The position numbers and the translations under genes are program-made. The notes beneath the pieces were generated by a model that did not search any database, was not told the DNA's origin, and was given only the letters and a program-made list of their open reading frames with translations. Positions 1-7,881 of a stretch of 64,000 nucleotides of DNA are shown piece after piece. Position 1 is the stretch's first letter. The number at the start of each line of letters is the position of its first letter. Origin of the DNA: a virus; the IMG/VR virus record IMGVR_UViG_3300028558_000791, positions 1-64,000 of that record; one strand, given 5' to 3'.

Positions 1-882
1 ATGTCAACAGAAAAGAAATCGAAGGTTGGACTCTGGGCTTTGTTTGCTAAACTTGGCACCAAACTCTCCGGCGTTCTCGCTAAGCTTTTGAAGGGTCTCA
101 AACTAACTAAGGTTGGTTTGGCTGCCCTTTCTTTGGCTGGATACGCAGCAGTTTTCAATTGGAAATTCGGATTGCTTCTAATGGCAGCAATCGGTTTCCA
201 TGAGAGCGGGCACGTCTGGGCTATGAAGAAAATGGGAATCAAAACCAAAGGATTCTACTTCTTGCCCTTTATCGGAGGCGCTGCAATTGCCGAAGAGCAA
301 TACAAAACCTATGGGGAGAACGCTTACATTGCAATCATGGGTCCTGTCTGGGGCGCATTGATGGCGTGGTGTTCTGGTATTCTCTATTGGGTAACTGGTA
401 ATCCAATGTGGGCTGCGGCCGGTGCTTGGATGGCCACACTCAATCTGTTTAACCTCTTGCCCATTACTCCATTGGATGGTGGGCAGTTGATGCGAGCCAT
501 TGCATTCTCTGTTCACAAAAATCTTGGCGTGGTATTCTTAGCAATTTCTTTGCTAGGTGCCGGGATTATTATGTGGAAATTGCACATCGGATTGTTCGTA
601 CTAATTCTGGCAATTGGCGCCGCAGAACTATTCCTAGAAGTTCGTTACCGTCTTAGGATGGCTAGAGTGCGAGCAGGTACTCTTGACAAATGGAAACTAC
701 CTCAGAGTCATCTAGACTATGATCAACCGGATGGCCTGAAACGTTATCCTGATTCGATGAATAAAAAACAATTGGCGCTGACAGCCGTTGCATATGCTGG
801 AACAATCGCTGTGCTCATTGCACTGCTATTCCTGATGCAGGGAGTACCTGGATCTGATCTAGCGAAACAGTTCCTCGAATGA
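1..882 (+). CDS. M50-family (site-2-protease-like) membrane metallopeptidase
   Basis: A 293-residue polytopic membrane protein. The zinc motif HESGH is at residues 67-71 in a transmembrane segment, and NLLPITPLDGG at 151-161 supplies the second active-site region typical of M50 intramembrane zinc proteases, which cut transmembrane substrates. Further hydrophobic segments lie near residues 35-60, 105-130, 175-210 and 260-280. An ATG is at base 1 of the window, so an upstream in-frame extension cannot be excluded. The substrate is unknown. No PDZ domain is visible. The family call is secure; the role in the phage is not. Confidence 0.85.
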   Translation: MSTEKKSKVGLWALFAKLGTKLSGVLAKLLKGLKLTKVGLAALSLAGYAAVFNWKFGLLLMAAIGFHESGHVWAMKKMGIKTKGFYFLPFIGGAAIAEEQYKTYGENAYIAIMGPVWGALMAWCSGILYWVTGNPMWAAAGAWMATLNLFNLLPITPLDGGQLMRAIAFSVHKNLGVVFLAISLLGAGIIMWKLHIGLFVLILAIGAAELFLEVRYRLRMARVRAGTLDKWKLPQSHLDYDQPDGLKRYPDSMNKKQLALTAVAYAGTIAVLIALLFLMQGVPGSDLAKQFLE

Positions 883-1186
883 TCGATCATTAATCCTGAT
901 CAATAACAGGGTACGTACGATCAACTATTACATAACTCCCCCTATAGATCCCCCACGCGTTTGTCGAGATCGAGTTCAAAAAGATCCGGAATACGCGGCA
1001 CAGATGTGTCGGGACTCCAAAAGAGAATTACTAGATAATCAATATCTTACGAATTTTCTTGGGAGTCCTTATGGTAGGATGCGGGTACCAACCCGTGTAG
1101 TTCGATATAAATTACTGAACATTGACCGGAGCCTCCGCTCCGGTTATAGTTGTTCATGAACAGTAGAAATTGAATACGAGTAAGCA
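883..1186 (+). other. Intergenic spacer with inverted repeats and a tRNA-like remnant
   Basis: No convincing gene in these ~300 bases. A strong hairpin lies at 1125-1144. Around 1062-1110 there is a tRNA-like 5' half: a TTATGGTAGGA D-arm pattern, then CGGGT/ACCCG, then GTTCGAT. The anticodon and T stems do not close, so this is at most a decayed tRNA. GGACTCC near 1013 can pair with GGAGTCC near 1062. Confidence 0.4.
1125..1144 (+). terminator. Hairpin, possible terminator
   Basis: Perfect 8-bp stem ACCGGAGC/GCTCCGGT with a 4-nt loop, upstream of the next gene. No long T-run follows, so it could be a processing or pausing hairpin rather than an intrinsic terminator. Confidence 0.4.
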
Positions 1187-1381
1187 ATGAGTAACAAACT
1201 CTCAATGAAGCCGTGCCCTATTTGTCAAACCCAGATGTGGGTAATTGGTACGGATGCCAAAGGCAAGAAGATTACTTCTTGCGGTCACAAGTTTAAGTTC
1301 AAGAAAACCCGTTCCCAAAAAGAGATGGATCGGAAGTATGTCAGCACTCCCGATGGTGGTCTTGAATTAGTAAAGGAATAA
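1187..1381 (+). CDS. Small zinc-ribbon protein
   Basis: 64 residues with CPIC near the N-terminus and a second ligand region CGHKF, giving a probable CxxC...CxH zinc site, and a basic stretch KFKFKKTRSQK. Leads a tight run of small genes (4 bp to the next). Function unknown; the fold suggests nucleic-acid or protein binding. Confidence 0.6.
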   Translation: MSNKLSMKPCPICQTQMWVIGTDAKGKKITSCGHKFKFKKTRSQKEMDRKYVSTPDGGLELVKE

Positions 1382-1384
1382 GTT

Positions 1385-1840
1385 ATGGCCAATATTCAAG
1401 ATGATATTTCCAAACTTCAAAAGGAAGCTGCTACGGCTGTAGTAGAGGTAGAGCGTCTTGCCAAGATGGCAGCAGCTATTCCGGATCTTAAGAAGTACAC
1501 GGGTCGTTGGAACAAAGTAGCATATTACTCTGCCTCTCATAACGAGAAGGTTTCAGATTATGATATGCGTCATAACTGTGGCTGTTGTAATGATAGTCCA
1601 TTAGAAATCTGGCCGTATGTTGAGACTGAGTATGGCAAGATTTATTCAGACCCTCCCTGTTTTACAGTTGGTGAACGTCATTGGATTAGCGGAGATAAAC
1701 CTTATGATGGTTGGGAAAAGAAGTTGAAAGATGCTCATATCCCAGAGGCTATTATTGAAAAGATAGCTTATCATTTTCAGTCTGATAAGGAAGATAGAAT
1801 TGCTTCTGTTTTAGAGGAAGAAACAGATAATGGCGATTAA
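1385..1840 (+). CDS. Hypothetical protein with CGCC motif
   Basis: 151 residues. The N-terminal ~35 residues look helical or coiled-coil (KLQKEAATAVVEVERLAKM). The middle holds HNCGCCNDSPLEIWPYVETE, suggesting a metal or disulfide site. Starts 4 bp after the previous stop and overlaps the next gene by 11 bp, so probably co-translated. No family recognised. Confidence 0.6.
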   Translation: MANIQDDISKLQKEAATAVVEVERLAKMAAAIPDLKKYTGRWNKVAYYSASHNEKVSDYDMRHNCGCCNDSPLEIWPYVETEYGKIYSDPPCFTVGERHWISGDKPYDGWEKKLKDAHIPEAIIEKIAYHFQSDKEDRIASVLEEETDNGD

Positions 1841-2108
1841 TCAAAAGGTACTAGAAAAGATAGCTCAAGAACAATCAGACACAGAGTTTATGTGTCCGAA
1901 ATGTGGCAGTCGTCATTTTGAACGTAACATTCAGACGGGTATCTATCTCTGTCATGATGAGTATGAGAGGGGCTGTCACTGGTCCGGTTTGGGTGATGAG
2001 CACCAGGAAATTACTAGAGCTGGCATCGCTAAAGAATTACTCGAAGCCCGTCAGATAATAGCTACTCTCAATAGTGAAATTGCTGCCATGAAATATGGCT
2101 GGAAATAA
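1830..2108 (+). CDS. Small zinc-ribbon protein
   Basis: 92 residues. FMCPKCGSRHFERN followed by YLC and a later Cys gives a C4-type zinc ribbon, then a helical C-terminus (KELLEARQIIATLNSEIAA). Overlaps the preceding gene. Resembles the many small phage zinc-ribbon proteins of unknown role. Confidence 0.6.
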   Translation: MAINQKVLEKIAQEQSDTEFMCPKCGSRHFERNIQTGIYLCHDEYERGCHWSGLGDEHQEITRAGIAKELLEARQIIATLNSEIAAMKYGWK

Positions 2109-2119
2109 GAAGGAACATA

Positions 2120-3193
2120 ATGTCAATTACTTTCAATATTAACGAGAAGGCTCTGCGCTCTCTGGGCGAGAAACCAATGGATGCAATCTCCCTTCAGCAA
2201 GCGTTCAAGCAGCGTAGCAAAGGGGAAATCGAAGCCTGTGGAGCTAGTCACCAACAGTTGATTGGTGGGCTGGACTCTCATGCATTCGTGGGCTCCATCC
2301 ACCTGAGTTACTCTCGTCACTACCCATTGATCCTTTCTCCCGATACTGTATGGTTGACCATTGCTCAAGGCTTCGGTAACCATGTCAATGCTAATGCAGA
2401 GAAGCTGCGCAAGCGTTTCGTCCAGCACGAAGGCAAGAAAATGATCTTGATTGAGAAAGATTCCTTTGTCAAAGGTAGTCCTGATAATGATTGGCAAAGT
2501 ACCTTCGGTAAGTTCTCCGAGGAGATTGCGAAGGATATCGGAAAGAAGCGTGACCTCGTAGTCAATGACTTCTCTACCACGGGTATCGTTGAGCGGGCTG
2601 CTTCTGAACTGGTACTGATGGATAGTATGAAGTCTTACTATAAGTATGCGGTCCGAACGCTGTGTGGAATTCCCAACATTACTTTGACCGGAACGGTTGA
2701 GGATTGGAAAAATATTCGCACCCGAGCCGAGAATCTTGCAGAATTTGATTTGGATTGGTGGGTCAATTCATTGATCCCAACTCTAGATCATTTCGTTAGC
2801 GCGGCTGAAGGTAAGGCTAACCTCAAGTTCTGGGACGAGATGTATAAGAACAGTGGTGGCTCTGGTGGTCCGTACATCAGTGGTTGGGTCAACACTTTGA
2901 TGCCATACCTTGAGGATTACAAAGGTAATTTGATCAAGAACAAGTACGCTGAGAAGTGGGATGATAAGAAGGGTTGGGGTGGTGGTCCGACTATGGATAA
3001 GTATCCAAGCTCTTTATGCAAGGTTCCATTTAAGTGGGAGTATCTCGGTAATACTTTCGACATGGAGTTCTTGGGAGGTACCGTTGGAGTACATCAGAAC
3101 GAGAATCTATCCATTGAACCAACTATCGGTTGGGCAGTGCGCGATGCTGGCAAGATGACTCCTGGCCCCATTAACGAAAAAGAAGATTGGTAA
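2120..3193 (+). CDS. DUF4419 family protein
   Basis: 357 residues. The run LSPDTVWLTIAQGFGNHVN, followed by NAEKLRKRFVQHEGKK, is the signature of DUF4419 proteins. The C-terminal part contains SGWVNTLMPYL. The family occurs in fungi, bacteria and large viruses and has no established biochemical role. Start ATG at 2120 is preceded by GAAGGAAC, a good ribosome site. A hairpin follows the stop. Confidence 0.75.
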   Translation: MSITFNINEKALRSLGEKPMDAISLQQAFKQRSKGEIEACGASHQQLIGGLDSHAFVGSIHLSYSRHYPLILSPDTVWLTIAQGFGNHVNANAEKLRKRFVQHEGKKMILIEKDSFVKGSPDNDWQSTFGKFSEEIAKDIGKKRDLVVNDFSTTGIVERAASELVLMDSMKSYYKYAVRTLCGIPNITLTGTVEDWKNIRTRAENLAEFDLDWWVNSLIPTLDHFVSAAEGKANLKFWDEMYKNSGGSGGPYISGWVNTLMPYLEDYKGNLIKNKYAEKWDDKKGWGGGPTMDKYPSSLCKVPFKWEYLGNTFDMEFLGGTVGVHQNENLSIEPTIGWAVRDAGKMTPGPINEKEDW

Positions 3194-3205
3194 TGATATT
3201 GGGCG

Positions 3206-3231
3206 GGTGGGATGTAGGTGCGCATCCCACC
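3206..3231 (+). terminator. Terminator-like hairpin
   Basis: Perfect 8-bp stem GGTGGGAT/ATCCCACC with a 10-nt loop, 13 bp after the DUF4419 stop. It is followed directly by a -35-like TTGACA rather than a T-run. Confidence 0.5.
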
Positions 3232-3259
3232 TTGACACGCCAATTTTCGTGATTAAATT
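3232..3259 (+). promoter_or_regulatory. Sigma70-like promoter
   Basis: TTGACA at 3232-3237, 16-bp spacer, TAAATT at 3254-3259. It lies between a terminator-like hairpin and the GTG-start gene at 3282. The -35 is perfect; the -10 is weak. A similar TTCGTGATTA string recurs upstream of the 26275 gene. Confidence 0.5.
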
Positions 3260-3281
3260 GTAGGGGAATAAGGAGAACATC

Positions 3282-3755
3282 GTGAGTACACATTGTGGCA
3301 TTTGTTTTGGCCAAGGGCATACTGAAATTTCATGTGACAGCAAGCCACGAGTACGTGAAGATGACAGTAACCCAATGCATAAGATTGGGTATGGTCGAGG
3401 TGATGATAACACAGTACCTCAGTCACGAAAGACTCAGGCTTATTCTTTCATTAACCCACAAAGGGTTGTCAACGTAGGAGAAAAGAAGATGGACCCGACA
3501 GTCCCCATGCAGGCAGTAGAGAATCTTACCATCAAGGAGATCGTTCATCGTTTGATTGAGCGTAACCTTCAAGCATGGAAGGCTCTCCCTGAAAAGATTC
3601 GAGATGCTATGATGGAACGTCCGCAGGAGTTCCAGCTCATTCCTACCAAGAATCCCAAGGCAGATGACTTCGACTACAGTATCCTTTACAACGGAACTGT
3701 CTGGCGTTACCATCCTACTCAGTTGAGCTGGATCATTGCCGACATCGTACGATGA
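3282..3755 (+). CDS. Hypothetical protein with N-terminal zinc knuckle
   Basis: 157 residues from a GTG start set by AAGGAG 7 bp upstream. The N-terminus HCGICFGQGHTEISC fits a small Cys/His zinc knuckle. The remainder is mixed and ends in a Trp/Tyr-rich segment. Its stop overlaps the next ATG (ATGA). No family recognised. Confidence 0.6.
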   Translation: MSTHCGICFGQGHTEISCDSKPRVREDDSNPMHKIGYGRGDDNTVPQSRKTQAYSFINPQRVVNVGEKKMDPTVPMQAVENLTIKEIVHRLIERNLQAWKALPEKIRDAMMERPQEFQLIPTKNPKADDFDYSILYNGTVWRYHPTQLSWIIADIVR

Positions 3756-4039
3756 ATCCGTATCGAGTATCCGCAGTACCTACTCCCGAACCTAAAGGGA
3801 AACCTAGAAGCCGCGCAAAGACTCTATGGTGGAAGCTTCAGATTCGTGTGAGAGGTACCTGGAAACAACGCTATCATAGATGCGATCAGTGTTTGAAAGT
3901 TTTCAAAAGAGTGAGTGGCGACTACATAGATGCAGAGCCTATGTTCCATAGGATACAGCACTATGCTTTAGAACAACATGCGGCAGCAGCACGCCGTAGT
4001 CCAATCATTCCTCCCGACCCAGTGATGATTGAAGAATGA
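3752..4039 (+). CDS. Small basic hypothetical protein
   Basis: 95 residues, strongly basic N-terminal half (PKGKPRSRAKTLWWKLQIR) and a CDQC pair, which suggests nucleic-acid contact with a partial zinc site. ATGA overlaps at both ends place it in the operon. Function unknown. Confidence 0.55.
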   Translation: MNPYRVSAVPTPEPKGKPRSRAKTLWWKLQIRVRGTWKQRYHRCDQCLKVFKRVSGDYIDAEPMFHRIQHYALEQHAAAARRSPIIPPDPVMIEE

Positions 4040-4542
4040 AAATCATATTTCTTGACATAGATGGAGTGCTAAACTCAGAAGATTACGGGCGGTCAGAGTT
4101 CTATTTAATTTCTACTGCCGGCTTATCTGATGCTGAGATTATGTTGACATTCCATCATCATCACCTGGACCCTAAAGCTATTGTCATACTCAATGATTTG
4201 GTCAAACGTTCAGGCGCTGAAGTAGTTCTTTCTTCTACTTGGAGGGGAAGGTACTCTCCAGAAGAGATGACAGCGATGCTCAAGGATCGTGGTGGTGAGA
4301 TCACTATCACGGCAGCAACTCCCGTTCTGCATGGTAAGATTAACTCTTCTCGTATCCCTCGTGGTAAAGAGATTGCAGCTTATCTTAAGACATTACCCGA
4401 GCAACCAGAGTCATTTGTAATTCTGGATGACCATAACGATATGGCACACTTGCTGCCATTCTTAGTTCTAACTGATATGGAACACGGACTGACAGCGGAT
4501 GACGTAGATAAAGCTCTCAAAATTCTAAACCCGGAGAAGTAA
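4036..4542 (+). CDS. HAD-superfamily phosphatase of the Swiss-army-knife RNA-repair type
   Basis: 168 residues with all HAD motifs: FLDIDGVLNS at residues 4-13 (motif I, DxD), VVLSSTWRG (motif II), the RGKE region (motif III) and FVILDDHND (motif IV). LSSTWR is characteristic of the small HAD domains named for RNA-repair ('SAK') proteins, which act as nucleic-acid or nucleotide phosphatases. If so, it could remove 3'- or 5'-phosphates from RNA ends and would fit with the RNA ligase at 57963. The HAD call is firm; the RNA-repair role is inferred. Confidence 0.7.
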   Translation: MKIIFLDIDGVLNSEDYGRSEFYLISTAGLSDAEIMLTFHHHHLDPKAIVILNDLVKRSGAEVVLSSTWRGRYSPEEMTAMLKDRGGEITITAATPVLHGKINSSRIPRGKEIAAYLKTLPEQPESFVILDDHNDMAHLLPFLVLTDMEHGLTADDVDKALKILNPEK

Positions 4543-4543
4543 A

Positions 4544-5038
4544 ATGCATTGGTGTATGGATGAGACTCTGGCGGTTTTAGCGATGCTCCCATTCATCGGC
4601 TATTTCTTCCGCAAGTTACACGCATGGTATCATAAGAAGATGGGACATACCTGTCATGAGAAGCATTGTGATGACATTCATGTAGAGCATGAGGAGCATG
4701 AATTTTCCCCTTATCATATGGATGCTTCTTGTCGAGGTAAGATGCAACGAGTATCTGAAGCGGATATGGAATACCTTCGTGGCACTCCGGCCCCTCTACA
4801 TATTACGGTTCCAATTACTATTTGGGATCCTCTTTCCCAAGATGATGTGAGTGAGCGTTATGGGAATGACCTTGTTGTCTTCCTGTATAAAGAGCTGGCT
4901 GATATTGGTATCCTAGATATCTCTGAAGAGGAAGTTCATTGGTATGTGAATGATAAAGCTGAGCTTTGGGTTCAAGTTCGTAATAAGAACTTCTTCCATG
5001 ACAGCGAAACCTGTGAACATGGCTGGAGAATAGCGTGA
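4544..5038 (+). CDS. Hypothetical His-rich protein
   Basis: 164 residues. An N-terminal hydrophobic helix (LAVLAMLPFIGYFF) may anchor it. A His/Cys/Glu-rich section follows (CHEKHCDDIHVEHEEHE), suggesting metal binding. The C-terminal half looks like a compact alpha/beta domain. Starts 1 bp after the HAD gene. Confidence 0.6.
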   Translation: MHWCMDETLAVLAMLPFIGYFFRKLHAWYHKKMGHTCHEKHCDDIHVEHEEHEFSPYHMDASCRGKMQRVSEADMEYLRGTPAPLHITVPITIWDPLSQDDVSERYGNDLVVFLYKELADIGILDISEEEVHWYVNDKAELWVQVRNKNFFHDSETCEHGWRIA

Positions 5039-5199
5039 ATACTTATTCAAAGGCAGACCTAATGGTCGCGCTTGAAAGAATTGAAAAAGAATATCCTGCT
5101 GTATTCAGGCATTTCTTTCTAGCAGAATTGGAGAAGCGTAATGATTCCCGAACAAGTGATCCAGGATTGGGTCAAGAACAAGAGACGTATCAAGGATAG
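5035..5199 (+). CDS. Small hypothetical protein
   Basis: 54 codons from a GTG that overlaps the previous stop (GTGA). The product, beginning NTYSKADLMVALERIEKEYP, looks protein-like and helical. It overlaps the next gene by 59 bp. Supported by the GTGA junction used elsewhere here, but short. Confidence 0.4.
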   Translation: MNTYSKADLMVALERIEKEYPAVFRHFFLAELEKRNDSRTSDPGLGQEQETYQG

Positions 5200-5434
5200 A
5201 CTCAACCGTATCAAGAAGCGTCTCAAGAAGTTGCAGAAGCAAGAGAAACATTTTGAAATGCGTGTAAGGGCGATTCAGAAACATGAAAAAGAAAATCGTA
5301 AAGAAAATCGTAAAGAAGAAGCCTCAAAAGATTCGGCACGAAATCCAGACAGATTATCTGGGCAAAGTGTACGGGATGGAGTTTCTGAAGTTGGTTCCCA
5401 GGACAGTCAAGAAGGTCCGGGCAATCAAACGTAA
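5141..5434 (+). CDS. Coiled-coil basic protein
   Basis: 97 residues, dominated by a Lys/Arg/Glu coiled coil (residues 10-65). Ribosome site GGAG 8 bp before the ATG. The second half overlaps the phosphoribosyltransferase frame by about 150 bp, so either this gene has a low-complexity tail or the downstream gene starts later than 5283. Function unknown. Confidence 0.45.
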   Translation: MIPEQVIQDWVKNKRRIKDRLNRIKKRLKKLQKQEKHFEMRVRAIQKHEKENRKENRKEEASKDSARNPDRLSGQSVRDGVSEVGSQDSQEGPGNQT

Positions 5435-5768
5435 GTATCCCTTTGATGCCATTGCATTTACTGGATCAAGCGGAGCGGCTTTAGCCTATCCGCTTTCTTA
5501 TTTGCTTAAGCTACCTCTCATTCATGTTCGGAAGGGCAGCAGCCATTATGGTCAGGGAAAGATAGAAGGAACCATTTCTTCTAGGCGGTATCTTATCATA
5601 GATGACTTCATCGATACTGGTGCTTCGATACGGCGTATTGTCAAGGCAGTTGATTCTGAGCTTGATGGAGCGAAGCCGGTGGCTATCTGTCTTTATAGCT
5701 CTGACCGACAATCCTATTTCGAACACAAAGATACAAACATCCCCGTCTTCAACGTACCCAAGAAGTGA
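5283..5768 (+). CDS. Type I phosphoribosyltransferase
   Basis: 161 residues. The PRPP-binding motif YLIIDDFIDTGAS is near residue 105, with an upstream AFTGSSGAALAYPL loop and the flexible-loop region HVRKGSSHYGQGK, as in adenine- and orotate-type phosphoribosyltransferases. These join a base to PRPP. The substrate cannot be read from the sequence. The N-terminal Lys-rich 15 residues overlap another gene, and a later start such as the ATG near 5376 is possible. Part of the nucleotide/NAD-salvage theme of the window. Confidence 0.75.
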   Translation: MKKKIVKKIVKKKPQKIRHEIQTDYLGKVYGMEFLKLVPRTVKKVRAIKRKYPFDAIAFTGSSGAALAYPLSYLLKLPLIHVRKGSSHYGQGKIEGTISSRRYLIIDDFIDTGASIRRIVKAVDSELDGAKPVAICLYSSDRQSYFEHKDTNIPVFNVPKK

Positions 5769-5773
5769 ATTCA

Positions 5774-6130
5774 ATGAAGCCCTATATGCACGCTAAGAAC
5801 AGCGCCAAGAAGCACGGTGGTAAACCTGAAGATTATCAGAAGGTCCACGACTTCATTGACTCTACCAAGGCAGCTATGCCTGATATGAGGCATCGAGCTA
5901 TTCTACATTCGGCATTTGGTATCTTCATGGTTGAGCAGGTCTTCGGTACAAATATTACCAACTCAGAAGGTAAGAAGGTTTCTACTCGTGACTTGGCAGA
6001 AGACCATGTCATTGAGGACTTGGGATTCATTCCGACCATGGAGCACTGGCTGAAGAACATGACTATGCAAAATTGGATGTTTGGTGGTCGACGTAAAGAA
6101 GTGAAAGAACGTTTCATCAAGATTGATTGA
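5774..6130 (+). CDS. DUF6915-like protein
   Basis: About 118 residues. HAKNSAKKHGGKPEDYQKVH, then DSTKAAMPDMRHRAILH and SAFGIFMVEQVFG, match my memory of a phage/bacterial family (DUF6915) that often ends HVIEDLGFIPT. Role unknown. A GTG at 5765 overlapping the previous stop is an alternative start; ATG 5774 has AAGAAG at suitable distance. Confidence 0.6.
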   Translation: MKPYMHAKNSAKKHGGKPEDYQKVHDFIDSTKAAMPDMRHRAILHSAFGIFMVEQVFGTNITNSEGKKVSTRDLAEDHVIEDLGFIPTMEHWLKNMTMQNWMFGGRRKEVKERFIKID

Positions 6131-6133
6131 GCT

Positions 6134-6460
6134 ATGTCTACCAAAGGAATGTGGGAAATCCTAGTACCGACTGTACGTAGAGATGTACCAGGGAAGTATT
6201 ATACCACAAGGTATCACCGTGTTTGGGATGCAAAAGTTAGAGAGATTACTGGCGGACTAACGGTTATGGTTCCAGCTATTGGGCAATGGGTTAATCCTAC
6301 TACGAGAGAACTCTTTAAAGAAAGAATGATTCCAGTTAGGATTATGGCTACCAGAGTCGAGATAGAAGAAATTGTAGACTTTACTCTTAAGTATTATGAT
6401 CAGCTTGCCATCCTATGTTACAAGATTAGTGATGAAGTGATCTTAAAGTATCGGGAGTAA
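6134..6460 (+). CDS. Hypothetical protein
   Basis: 108 residues, beta-rich, with several Arg/Lys pairs and a segment VMVPAIGQWVNPTTRELFKER. Starts 4 bp after the preceding stop, in operon. No family or motif recognised. Confidence 0.55.
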   Translation: MSTKGMWEILVPTVRRDVPGKYYTTRYHRVWDAKVREITGGLTVMVPAIGQWVNPTTRELFKERMIPVRIMATRVEIEEIVDFTLKYYDQLAILCYKISDEVILKYRE

Positions 6461-6463
6461 GTT

Positions 6464-6949
6464 ATGTTTTTGCCGCTCGGCCCTGTTCTCTGGGTAAAAG
6501 AAATCATTCGCCTTTGGTTTTTAACTAAAGAGATTATCTCTAAAGAAGGTGTAGTTCATTTCAGACGCTATCGTTTGTTAAGCACGCCTTGGTTTAACAT
6601 CTATATTCACAATATTCTCAAGTCTGATGAGGATGCTCATCCGCATGATCATCCTTGGCACTTCTTATCTTTCATCCTATGGGGTGGATACACGGAAGAA
6701 TGGCGTCCAGCCTATGAGGATCGGATGTACCGAAATGGATTTAGCTTGTATATTTCTAAGAGATATCCAGCTACCATGGTCTACCACCACGCCAAAGACT
6801 TCCATAAGATTACTCTACTCAAGAAGAGTGCATGGACCTTGGTGTTTACTTTTGGTAAGCGCCGCCCATCTTGGGGATATCAAACGCCGCAAGGGTGGAT
6901 TGATTTCAAAGACTATCGAGATTTGAAGAACGAAGGAAAGTTACAATGA
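6464..6949 (+). CDS. Cupin-like phage protein
   Basis: 161 residues. AHPHDHPWHFLSFILWGGY at about residue 58 gives the clustered His ligands of a cupin metal site, and VYHHAKDFHKI later supplies further His. Similar short proteins occur in many phages with no known substrate. A hydrophobic N-terminal segment may associate with membrane. Overlaps the next start (ATGA). Confidence 0.55.
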   Translation: MFLPLGPVLWVKEIIRLWFLTKEIISKEGVVHFRRYRLLSTPWFNIYIHNILKSDEDAHPHDHPWHFLSFILWGGYTEEWRPAYEDRMYRNGFSLYISKRYPATMVYHHAKDFHKITLLKKSAWTLVFTFGKRRPSWGYQTPQGWIDFKDYRDLKNEGKLQ

Positions 6950-7410
6950 AGAAGAGTGAAGCGAAACCTGGTGTTAAAGTTCTAGCCTCGTACGCTGGCG
7001 CGTACGATGAGTATACCGATGAGATGATCATTCCCTATCGTTATGATGGAGATGGTGAGGACTATGGTTCTCTTGTGGGTGTAGTCCGTACCAAGGAAGC
7101 ATCTGCTGGAAAAGTTTGGGTCAAGTGGATTGAAGGGCAGTACCTAGATTCTCTTGATGAGGATGAATCGGAAATTGATCTCAAACTGCTTACCCTGGAA
7201 TCTGAACGTAGTTCTATCGAACAAGATTTCAAAAAGGTTAGCAAGGAAATCAAAGAGAAGATGAAAGAGGCTGGCAAGCTAGTCAAGGAAGCTAATGACT
7301 TAGCTGTAAAGGCAAGACTCGGGAACCTGGCCGCTCTATATGAAGCCTCGGGTCCATTGGTTGATGCTATGGATAATGCCGGTTGGCGCAGTTCTTCATG
7401 GGGATGTTAA
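6946..7410 (+). CDS. Hypothetical protein, paralogue of the 17687 gene
   Basis: 154 residues: an N-terminal beta-rich acidic domain, a coiled coil (residues 80-120), and a C-terminal tail with GPLVDAMDNAGWRSSSWGC. The protein at 17687-17995 has the same ending (GPLEAAMGDGGWSTSSSYC) after a similar EANxLAxKA helix, so the two are paralogues sharing a helical hairpin plus a Trp-Ser-Cys tail. Function unknown. Confidence 0.6.
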   Translation: MKKSEAKPGVKVLASYAGAYDEYTDEMIIPYRYDGDGEDYGSLVGVVRTKEASAGKVWVKWIEGQYLDSLDEDESEIDLKLLTLESERSSIEQDFKKVSKEIKEKMKEAGKLVKEANDLAVKARLGNLAALYEASGPLVDAMDNAGWRSSSWGC

Positions 7411-7411
7411 G

Positions 7412-7867
7412 ATGGCAAAGCTATTTGATGAGTTGAAGGCGCTCAAAGAAGCCTACGATACGAAGCTGGCCGAAGAAGGCGAAGATGCTATCAAGGAACT
7501 TTTCAAAGAGTTTTTTGATAAGTACCCAAGGGCTGAATCTATTGCCTGGCGCCAGTATACTCCTTACTTCAATGATGGAGACCCATGCTACTTCAGTGTT
7601 CATGAGATGACTCTTGAAATGAATGAAGATGAAGAGGAGTCTGACGAAGACGAAGACGAAGACGAAGATGAGGATGACTATGATGATGAGGGCTATGATA
7701 GCTATAGCCTCCGCCATTCCGATGACCCCGCACTAAAACAAATGGGCGAAGACTTCATGTATCTTGAAGATATCCCTGATGATGTTATGGAACATGTGTT
7801 CGGAGATCATGTCAAAGTTACTGCAACTCGTGAAGGTTTCGATGTCGCTGAATACAACCACGACTGA
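7412..7867 (+). CDS. Acidic hypothetical protein
   Basis: 151 residues from ATG 7412, just after the previous stop. A run of about 30 Asp/Glu residues in the middle suggests electrostatic mimicry of nucleic acid or binding to basic proteins. No family recognised. Confidence 0.6.
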   Translation: MAKLFDELKALKEAYDTKLAEEGEDAIKELFKEFFDKYPRAESIAWRQYTPYFNDGDPCYFSVHEMTLEMNEDEEESDEDEDEDEDEDDYDDEGYDSYSLRHSDDPALKQMGEDFMYLEDIPDDVMEHVFGDHVKVTATREGFDVAEYNHD

Positions 7868-7881
7868 GATAAGGAAGAACA

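Noticed and set aside
178-516. Minus-strand open frames opposite most genes (for example 178-516, 13793-14908, 18738-19667)
   Set aside because: They mirror strong + strand genes, have no start signals and low-complexity composition; treated as shadows.
1062-1110. tRNA at 1062-1135
   Set aside because: D-arm-like and T-loop-like strings occur, but anticodon and T stems do not pair.
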